Assembly (NCBI GenBank): GCA_021234155.1
Contig: JAJEKV010000011.1
Location: forward strand, 15,826,441-15,890,440
Source of the DNA: Isoetes taiwanensis
Lineage: Eukaryota > Streptophyta > Lycopodiopsida > Isoetales > Isoetaceae
DNA: 64,000 nt
Direction: 5' to 3'
The notes beneath the pieces were generated by a model, which was given only the letters and a program-made list of their open reading frames with translations, did no database searches and had not been told where the DNA came from. Position numbers and translations under genes: made by a program. Shown here one piece after another: positions 48,630 to 57,095 of this stretch. Position 1 is the first letter of the stretch. Every line of letters begins with the position of its first letter.

Positions 48630-51160
48630 AAACTGGAATCTTACAGATTGTTTTAGCCGGGTTGCGATTGTCGGATTTGATGTACCCAGAAGTGGCCCGG
48701 ATATTTGGCCGAAATTGGTCTCAGAATGAAATTTCTTCGAATACTATATGCACGGTTGTTTTTTGGAATTCCTATAACAGGGTAGTCTGTGCTTTGTTGG
48801 AGAACAAAAGGAAGAAGAGTGCAGGAGGTTTTTCCAAAAGGCAGAGGAGCGCAGGAGGTATAGGATTGGTCTAATCTTTTCGGCTAATTCTAGGCTATGT
48901 TATTAACAACGTTTTGCAGCTCAGTTGAGTGATTTCATTTTTGATGTGACGAAAAACCCCCTCTAAGAAGTACTTTGCCGTAGTGGTTTTGCAAGGATGA
49001 TTCGATTGCAAGATGCAGATTGGATCAGGTATATTATAAATCCCTACAGTTTTGCATCGTTGTTTGTATGATTTGACACTTTCTATTCTTTGCTGAAGCA
49101 AGCAAACTTGACACTACTTGAAGATGCACCACATCCTACTGGGTCTTCAAAGATTGCACGCCAAAGAACTCATTCAGATTGCATTCTAAAGATCATGTAA
49201 GGTGTAATAGCTGTTTTAAAATTCTGTTTGATGCTTTAAGGACCTCATCCAGATTGATCATGCAAGGTATGACAATTTCCTTTAAAATTCGTTTGATGGG
49301 TTGGTATTGAATGGACTATCTATGTTTCTACCGTTACTCTTGCACATATGATGCTCTTAAAAAAGCCTTCAGATCTGAAAAGCCCATATGCCTTACTCTT
49401 AAATGGTAAGAGAAGGAAAAGCTTTGATTTATTTGGTGATGTATGAGGTAGCAGAAGCAGAAAAGGTATGCGGATATGGAAGCACAAAATTTAGAGTTTA
49501 TTTCATTGAGAAGCATGCTCCTATCCACTTCAGATGTCCATTTTTTGTTGTTGTTCATGTTGTTTTTCAGATGCCCAAATGCTTAACATGTCGTAATGAC
49601 CTGCCACTGTTTAAGATGTTAACCGGTCTTTATTGTTTCGTATATGTACCTACTGCATTTCTGAAATTAGGCTTGGCAACTTACCAAATTGTGAAGTTAA
49701 GCTTGACGGTTCTAGCTTTTGCAAAATACATAGATCTTCATCTTGCAGATAATTGTTCTATGTACAAATATCATGTCGTATGTAAAAAGTAATTGACTAG
49801 AAGACAAGAAATATTGACTATTTGCCTATATGTTTTCAGTTCAGGCACAAATTGCAGAATAGTGAAGGCAAGAAAAGATGGCAGCATGCCCCGAGCAATA
49901 CTCATCATTCTTAAATATATGCGAGAGAGACCTTCCCAAGCAATGTCTTCTTAGTAAGGAGAGCATCTCTCTTAGAAGTTTTTACACCTCCAGTGCTTGA
50001 CGATTTTGCACTTTTATCTCACCTCAGAAAGGCCTTTGCGGAATCTAATAATTTTTCTGGATTTTCCAGCTCCATCCCAGAGATATCATGACTCAGTGAG
50101 TAACCATCTCTCTTTTTTTCTTTTTGTTTCTGCTTCTCTGTTTTCTGTCGAGATCAAATTGTTTGGAGTGGTTGTTATTTCGTATGATTCCTTTCTGCTC
50201 TTCTTGTGGCATGACTAGATATTACGGTCATCGGTGTTGAGCTTCCGCATGTCCTTGACTGGATTATAGCTTAGTACCTTGCATTTACATCAGATGAAAG
50301 GCTGCAGAAGCAAAGAAGATGGAATTTTGTAAGAGAGTCAAGTAGTTGAAAACGTTATCGCCAACTAAATTTGGAAGCAAGAGATTTAGCGCTGTGTATT
50401 TTCAGTTCCAAATATCAACTACAATCTATGCAACATTTTCTTGCTCTGTAAATAGCTTTTTGAAAGTGGGATGGCTGGGAATTTTTTTCTTGCAAATGAA
50501 TATAGGTCAAATTTGAATAGAGGTTAATTTCGAAGTTTGTATGGTTGCTCTTGGATTCAAAGCAAATAAGGATGTAATTTTCTCCGTTCATATTTGCAGC
50601 TAAGATATTTATATCGCAGCTCTTATCTTCTGGTCCCATGAGCATCAATGGGATATTCAAAAGTGTTATTGATTCATGATATTCGTTGTTCCAATATTTG
50701 TGGTCTTTTTAAATGGTTTCTTTGATCCAGGTTCGAAATACAGCAAGAGTTAGACAGATGGTTTTTGCCTTTATCCACCTGCGTGCATAAACCTTGCTTG
50801 ATTTATCATTCAGAACTAACAAGCTACCCTTAATAGCCATGCTTTATGTATATTAAAACAGGTATGCAGGTGATTCATTTCTGTTCAAGTAATCTCAGTC
50901 TTGGGATGCTCCTGCTTGGCTCCATCTATGTAGATGTTGAAAGATTGATAGGGATTTACTAGAGCCAATCAATGACATAAAGGTAAGCATGAGGTTGTGC
51001 ACAAAAGGCATTATTGTACAAGTGATATTAAATGTGGTGTTGTCTATGACGTTAATGCCAGTTTGGAATATGACAGATATGAAGGCAGAGAATCTAGGAG
51101 AAGAAAAACAGTCAAGCATGTACAAAAAAGTTATGAGGCACCAGATTTGTGTAATTTTAT
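48630..51160. other. No recognised gene
   Basis: AT-rich, intron-like DNA after the tandem segment. The longest frame (49403-49792, 129 codons) has no motif and is probably chance. Confidence 0.45.
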
Positions 51161-51164
51161 ACAG

Positions 51165-51560
51165 TTCGGGAAAGGGAAAGTAGGATGCAGGAGGTATATC
51201 ATTTCTGTTGTGTAACATAATTTTTCTTATTGTTTTACATAGCTAGCTATGATTTTATTTTGCTCTTATAACTATAGTTCTTTAATACCAACAGAAGAGC
51301 TAATATGCCATGCCTTAGCTGCAGTTTCTCAGGAAAGGGGAAGTAGGATGCAGGAGGTATATCATTTCTGTTGTGAAATTTGCCAAAGGCCTCAAGCTTT
51401 AATGTCTATAAACACAGCCGAGGAAAGGACTGAAGATATTATGTTTACTAGGTTGTGTGAAATTTGCCAAAGTTAGGCCTCAAAGTGAAATTTGCCAAAG
51501 GCCTCAAGCTTGGGCCTCAAAGCTTTAACGTCTATAAGAACAGCCGAGGAAAGGAAAGTT
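51165..51560 (+). repeat. Interleaved direct repeats
   Basis: GTAGGATGCAGGAGGTATAT occurs at about 51180 and 51343. AAATTTGCCAAAGGCCTCAA and the following AGCCGAGGAAAGGA recur at about 51376 and 51487. This indicates serial local duplication. Confidence 0.75.
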
Positions 51561-51674
51561 ATTTATGTTTATATTCCTGTTTGCAGGCAACTGTATGTTT
51601 GCTCTAAGAATGAGGATATTGCTTGAATCAACCATGTCATATACCACATTTGCAATGTATATATCCAGACGAAT

Positions 51675-51812
51675 GAAAGACTCCGGTCAATTATGTGTGA
51701 CTTGCACATGCACTCAGAACATTTTAGCAATTGCTTACATGTGAAAGACTCCGGTCAATTATGTGTAACTTGCACATGCACTCAGAACATTTTAGCAATT
51801 GCTTACATGTGA
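51675..51812 (+). repeat. 69-bp tandem duplication
   Basis: GAAAGACTCCGGTCAATTAT through GCAATTGCTTACATGTG occurs twice with one substitution. Confidence 0.88.
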
Positions 51813-51813
51813 A

Positions 51814-52345
51814 TCGATTTGGTTATCTTTTCCTTAGGAGATAGCATTATTCCCCTTTTGGCATATAATTGTACTAGATTTTCAATGAGCAAAAGTAGAC
51901 TCTGTTTTCAATAAGCTAGCATGATCATAATACATGGAAAATGTGCCATGTGGCATGAAGTAGTCTGCCTATTTAAATAATTGAACCTAAGTGATGGGAA
52001 TACTTCTTATGGGGTCAAATGAGACCTTGAATGAATGTAAATGGTACATATCGATTTGGTAAGGAGACCTTGAATGAATGTAAATGGTACATATCGATTT
52101 GGTTATCCTTTTCTTAGGAGATAGCACTATTCCCCTTCTGGCATATAATTGTGCTAGATTTTAAATGAGCAAAAGTAGACTCTATTTCAACAAGCTAGCC
52201 TGGATCATAATACACGGAAAATGTGCCATGTGGCATGAAGTAGTCCGCCTGTTTAAATAATTGAACCTATCTAAACACGTATCTAAACACGATGGGACGA
52301 CTTCTTTTGGGGTCAAAGGAGACCTTGAATGAATGTAAATGGCTT
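51814..52345 (+). repeat. 281-bp tandem duplication
   Basis: CGATTTGGTTATC followed by TTAGGAGATAGCA begins at 51814 and again at 52095. The units share about 90 percent of positions by eye and include a nested duplication of GAGACCTTGAATGAATGTAA at about 52019 and 52064. Confidence 0.85.
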
Positions 52346-52736
52346 ATGTCCCAGAATTTTGTATTATTATGAACATTTTGGATTTTAATATCTTTAGATA
52401 GTAGACGTTTGAGTATTTCGGTAACTTTTCCTCTTTAACATGCATTGTAACAATCTTTACATGGAAGGACAACGTAAGACATACCAATATCCATATAAAT
52501 CCTAGACATTACCACCATCTACAAATCCATGCCTCCCATCCTCCAGCTAAATCTTATGGATACTGGTATCTTGCAAAATCCATGGCTGTTAATGCATGGG
52601 GTTGGCCTCCTTCCCTCATTCCTCAAACAAAATTTAAATTCATAACACCAGATTCTTGCTGACATATTCTCTAGCATATGATTACTATACCTCACAAATA
52701 TGTAGGCATATGTTCCTGTTCACAAAGTATAACTAA
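52346..52736. other. No recognised gene
   Basis: AT-rich sequence with no supported feature. Confidence 0.5.
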
Positions 52737-52739
52737 TCG

Positions 52740-53053
52740 CATCGATCCGAGACATCGGATCGCCATTCTAGAATGGGACGAGCATGCATGTCATGCATGC
52801 ATGCGGGCGGCGCATGCCCGTTTTGGGTTGGGAGTTCGCTATTTCAGGCGCGTTTCTGCATCCACGTCTCATCGGCGCTTCCTCTTCTCTCAGCAGTACC
52901 TTATTCTCTTTGAATTGTTTCCAGGCAGGGGAGGGGCTTCTTCCTGCCTGGTTTAGCCAATTTGGCGTATCTTTCTTGCTATCCTTTACTGGCCTTTGGC
53001 CTCGTCCTGTGACCTCGTCCTTGATCCTAGTTTGTAAGGAAGTTCTCTGGTAG
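52740..53053 (+). mobile_element. Hairpin head with an unrelated body
   Basis: The head (stem GATCCGA-GACA-TCGGATC at 52744-52761, ATGC palindromes, CTCTCAGCAGTACC) is almost identical to the one at 53097. After ATTCTCTTTGAA the body differs and includes an inverted repeat (CCAGGCAGG...CCTGCCTGG, about 52920-52955). The 3' continuation is split by the next element and resumes at 53781. Confidence 0.65.
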
Positions 53054-53780
53054 TCGGGCGCTTTGTTGGTTTCTTGCGAGTCCCATTCTAGAATCGCATC
53101 GATCCGAGACATCGGATCGCCATTCTAGAATGGGACGAGCATGCATGTCATGCATGCATGCGGGCGGCGCATGCCCGTTTTGGGTTGGGAGTTCGCTATT
53201 TCAGGCGCGTTTCTGCATCCACGTCTCATCGGCGCTTCCTCTTCTCTCAGCAGTACCTTATTCTCTTTGAACCCACCCTCCCCCCCTTCTTTGTTTATTG
53301 TACAAGTTCTGTTTATCATGTTTTTCCACCCGCTGGGTGATGCTTTTTTTCCACCCGCTGGGTGATGCTATTCTCTGTATGTTTCTCGTTTGTTGTGTTG
53401 GTGATGTGCGTGTGCACAGTTGGCGGCGGCATCCGTTTCGACTTCTCCATGCGGGGGTTTTTGGGAGCGATTCTATGCCTTACGTTTGTCTAAGCCCCTT
53501 GCCGAAGGCTTATCACTAGGGTTTTTCCTCGAAAACCCGAAAGGGCGGGGTTTTTTAATCCCGGTGATAAGCTTTCGGCAGGTACATCAGCCACTCATCT
53601 ATTAGCATTGTATTTATTTTGGGGTCCAAATGATATAATTGGATTTTCCCTTTATTTTTCGTGGGTAGTTCGCATGTGTGCGGCTACCCACTGTCCACCA
53701 TTGTAGAAAATCTGCTGAGATGAATGAGAAACCTATCTATCGGGCGCTTTGTTGGTTTCTTGCGAGTCCCATTCTAGAAT
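53054..53780 (+). mobile_element. Hairpin-headed retroelement with 41-bp target duplication
   Basis: The element is 53095-53739. Identical 41-bp sequences, beginning TCGGGCGCTTTGTTGGTTTC, flank it at 53054-53094 and 53740-53780. It contains the head stem, a duplicated TTTTCCACCCGCTGGGTGAT, the long stem (TGCCGAAGGCTTATCACTAG with CCCGGTGATAAGCTTTCGGC), the terminal stem GGGTAG...GCTACCC (53663-53689), and an end of GCTGAGATGAATGAGAAACC plus TATCTAT. A long perfect target duplication and short simple tail indicate recent target-primed reverse transcription. Confidence 0.8.
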
Positions 53781-54068
53781 TCTACTCATCAATTAACGGA
53801 GCCAAGAGTTATAACTTTCCATGTTAGATATTACTGTTCTAAACTCAAAGTTTCATGATCTTTCTTAATGTATCACGAAGTAGATCAACAAAACCCAAAG
53901 CTACTTCGTGCTCGCCATCTTTGAATCACAAGACACTTGGTTTCAATTTAGTTCTCATATTCATAAATGAACCTCTATTCTTGACCCAATTTACATCTCC
54001 TCCTACAAATGGTTGTTTTTGTCTTTATCAATAAATCTTAGAAACGATCACCTCTTCATTGTTACTAA

Positions 54069-54097
54069 GCCCGGCAACGCCGGGCACCATAACTAGT
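54069..54097 (+). mobile_element. Probable Helitron 3' terminus
   Basis: A perfect hairpin GCCCGGC-AAC-GCCGGGC (54069-54085) is followed 7 bases later by CTAG (54093-54096) and then T. A GC-rich hairpin just before CTRR at an A|T target is the Helitron 3'-end signature. The 5' end is not settled; TCTACTCATC at 53781 is one candidate, but it is preceded by T rather than A. Confidence 0.55.
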
Positions 54098-54760
54098 CTT
54101 TATTAGAAAGACACTGTTGTTTCATTATTCGGACATTCAACCCAACTTTCCAAAAAGAAAAGAAAAAAATACAAATTAGAAGTTTTTAGCTTTGCATCGC
54201 AATATAGACAACAAAAAAATTGACATTACCTTTGATAAATGTTATTCTCTTAACATAATTCCTGTTCTTATCAAGTTATCACTACTCTTATGCTTGAAAC
54301 AAACCTTGGCACTATACATTCATCCTCTTACATGGATATGTCTAGAAATAGTTGTGGGAGAAAAGTCACTTTGAATGTACATCAAAAGTGAGGTCCAAGA
54401 ACTTTGGGCTAATATTTCTTCTTGTTCATTCCACCAAGATGTCCTAACAATCACTATGCCAACCAAAGCCAGACATGTACATTGATTAGTTTTGGGCATC
54501 ATAAAACTAGCCTCTAAACCATGTCTAGCTTCTTGTTTGAAGTATATATATTCCCTTATGCTAGTACGCTATATATTCTTGAGTGCTTTCGGGTTTGTAG
54601 TTACATGGAAGGATAAACAAATTCTAGTAAACAACACCTAAAAGAACACAAAATTTACTACCAACCCCTATTTCCCCCTTGCAATGGAGCTGGTGAAACA
54701 AGATCTCCTCAAATTACAAAACGTTTGGGATCATGTTATAGAGATGCTATTGGATAAATG
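54098..54760. other. No recognised gene
   Basis: AT-rich sequence with no supported feature. Confidence 0.5.
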
Positions 54761-54765
54761 AGTAC

Positions 54766-54792
54766 GTCTATCTATCTATCTATCTATCTATT
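54766..54792 (+). repeat. (TCTA)n microsatellite
   Basis: Six to seven copies. The preceding GATAAATGAGTACG faintly resembles the 3' end of the hairpin-headed element (GATGAATGAGAAACC plus TATC), so it may be an old element tail. Confidence 0.85.
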
Positions 54793-54839
54793 ATTGGGGG
54801 AACTATGGAATGGCAACAACTATACATGACGGTTGTTCT

Positions 54840-55175
54840 GACGAATATAGGAAGATAGTCAGCATAATAGTCAAGAAATCGACCACATCGTCAATTTATG
54901 CAACAGGTAAATAGTCAGACATTTAGTCAGATAAATGGTCATACATTTCTTCAGCTTACTATTCAGATGATTAGTCGGCAAAATCATCAAGAAGAATTTG
55001 TCAGACTACTCATCACATTATTAGTCACATTATTAGACGACTCATTAGTCAAGCTACAAATGTGAACATTAGAAAATTCGTCAGATGCTTATTCATCAGT
55101 TTATTAGTCAGATTTTTCGTCAGAGCTAAACGTCAGTTTGTTGGTCAAATGTACCGTCAATGTAATCATCAAATA
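54840..55175 (+). repeat. GTCA-motif cluster
   Basis: About fifteen GTCA sites, mostly as TAGTCAGA or CGTCAG, lie on one strand in about 330 bp at irregular spacing of 10-30 bp. It is not a simple tandem repeat. It may be a subterminal region of a DNA transposon or a cluster of binding sites. Confidence 0.55.
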
Positions 55176-55660
55176 TACATTTGACAAATTGTTTTGGACC
55201 TCTGGCGATGTTTCTGACATTTAGTAGTCATTCTTTTTGGTTACTCTCTTCTGTAACAGATAAAATCTATAACCTACATCTACAGCCCCTCTTGTATTTT
55301 ATATTTGCCAATGTGGCCACGCCACATGGCAGTTTGACTCAGCCCAGACCCATCAATTAGATTGGCAGAAATTGGATAGTCTCACTGCACCATCATACAG
55401 AGTTACAGTAATCAATTATGAACTCCTTATATTGGGAGCTCACCTTTTTTCAATACTTAAAATAACTCTCTAGAGGACATTAGCCTTGGATATTTTCACT
55501 TCCTAACCTAACTAGACTTTGACTAGATATCCCAAGAGCCCCAACTCTTGAGGTTGCGCACGTAGTGTAATTATTTCATGGTGCACCATAACAACTAGCA
55601 CTAGAGTTGTACCAGAGAAGGTGCATTTGCACTGTTTACTTTATATTTCATATAAAATAA
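55176..55660. other. No recognised gene
   Basis: Unremarkable AT-rich DNA. It ends at GCTGAGATGAAT (about 55665), which equals the 3' end of the hairpin-headed element. Confidence 0.5.
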
Positions 55661-55663
55661 AAT

Positions 55664-55800
55664 GTGGCTGAGATGAATAGCATCGATCCGAGCCCTCGGA
55701 TTGTTATTCTGGGATGGGACGAGTAGCTATATATATGCTCGTCCTTCTTGTGGCTCGGTTATCGGCGTCTTCTCACAGCAGCATTTCTTTCCTTGTCCAT
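55664..55800 (+). repeat. Tail-to-head junction of the hairpin-headed element, diverged
   Basis: GCTGAGATGAAT (element 3' end) is followed after two bases by CATC and the stem GATCCGA-GCCC-TCGGATT, with a terminal G-T wobble. A shortened head follows, ending TTCTCACAGCAGCA. It then joins gypsy integrase sequence near 55830. Confidence 0.6.
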
Positions 55801-55829
55801 TGCTTCCCTCATGTCTTATCATCTACAGT

Positions 55830-56772
55830 AAGAGGGAAAGATGCCTTGATGGTTGTGGTCGACAAGTTGTCGAAGATGGCGCACTTTGTGCCTTGCAGGA
55901 CCACTGAGACAGCCATGGATACCGCGAAGCTCTTCACCAAGGAAATCTTCAGGCTCCATGGCATGCCAAGAGAAATCATCTCCGACAGAGATCCAAAGTT
56001 CATGAGGGCCTTTTGGCAAGATCTTTTTGCGACGATTCAGACGAAGCTGTCCATGAGCATGGCCTATCATCCTCAGACGGATGGGCAAATAGAAAGGACC
56101 AACAGAATTTTGGAAGATATGCTATGAAACTATGTCTAGCACTTGGTGGAGTTCGCTTATAGTAGCACCAAGCAGGAATCATCCCAGATGTCGCCGTTCA
56201 TGATCAACTACGGCTACCAATGTTTAACTCCAGACACTTGGCACAATCCCGTGTCAAAGGTAGAGGTTTCTCAGCAAATGTTGGCCGACATGCAGCATCT
56301 GGTAGAAGAGGTCTGAGGATATCTTCTCGCAGCAAGGAGTCGACAAAAGAGCATCGCCGACAAGCATTGGACGATCAGAGAGTTCCAAGTTGGCGACAAC
56401 GTTTGGCTCAAGATCAAAGTGAAGCAGGCGAAGCTCCGCATCGAAAATTGTAAGCAGCTTGCTCTAAGGTGGGCTGGACCTTTCAGAATAGCCAAGAGAG
56501 TAGGTAACCAATCCTACAAGTTAGAGCTGCCAGCACACCTGAAAATTCATAAAGTCTTCCACGTGAGTTTGTTGAAGAAGCATACTCCAAATCCAGATGA
56601 AGTCTTGGACACTCCAACGTTGTTGGAAATGACGGAAGAGCAGCTGGAGATAGTTCCAGAATTGATTCTTGATAAAGCTTTCAAGAAAACAAGGAGATCA
56701 GAGTTTCTCCAATATTTGATCAAGTGGAAACACTTGCGGTGGAAGACGCGACATGGGTACTTAAGAAGGGGG
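55830..56772 (+). pseudogene. Ty3/gypsy integrase and chromodomain-like C-terminus
   Basis: The reading covers the integrase catalytic core and tail: VVVDKLSKMAHFVPC (first Asp), ISDRDPKF (second Asp), AYHPQTDGQIERTNR (catalytic Glu), LRWAGPFRIAKRVGN (GPY/F-like module), HKVFHVSLLKK, and a chromodomain-like end (ILDKAF... EDATWVLKKG). Integrase would insert the cDNA; chromodomains target chromatin. In-frame stops lie at about 56125 and 56140, another near 56310, and a frameshift near 56735. Protease, RT and RNase H are absent, so this is a 5'-truncated remnant. Confidence 0.88.
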
Positions 56773-56790
56773 TGAAAGCATGTTGTAGCG
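56763..56790 (+). promoter_or_regulatory. Polypurine tract and probable start of a 3' LTR
   Basis: AAGAAGGGGG directly follows the chromodomain codons and is followed by TG (TGAAAGCATGTTG). This is the arrangement of a plus-strand primer site next to a 3' LTR. The LTR end is not resolved. Confidence 0.5.
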
Positions 56791-56945
56791 GAACAAAAAC
56801 GTGCATTTTAGCACCACATTTTTGGGTGCTAAGTGTGGTGGGAACTACCGAATTTGTAGTGGGAGAAGGAATTATTTTTTCAAAAATACACATGATTACT
56901 TATTCAAAATTTTGTCCTTTCAGTCTTATTCAGCAACGTACACGA

Positions 56946-57077
56946 TCATTTTCCCTCAAAAACTCTGATCACGCTCCCTTAATCCGGCAAGACCATTTCT
57001 GATTCTGAATTTTCATTTTCCCTCAAAAACTCTGATCACGCTCCCTTAATCCGCCAAGACCATTTCTGATTTCTGGC
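56946..57077 (+). repeat. 67-bp tandem duplication
   Basis: TCATTTTCCCTCAAAAACTC through AGACCATTTCTGATT occurs at 56946 and 57013. It lies within the putative LTR or just before the next gene. Confidence 0.85.
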
Positions 57078-57095
57078 AAGAAGATCGATCACGAA

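Noticed and set aside
49403-49792. 129-codon open frame
   Set aside because: No motif, AT-driven composition, no splice context and nothing coherent around it.
52855-52895. Possible hammerhead ribozyme in the reverse complement of the hairpin head (CCGATGAG ... GAAAC)
   Set aside because: The core has a mismatch (C for U), stem II pairs poorly, and the motif is not kept in the 22- and 27-kb copies.
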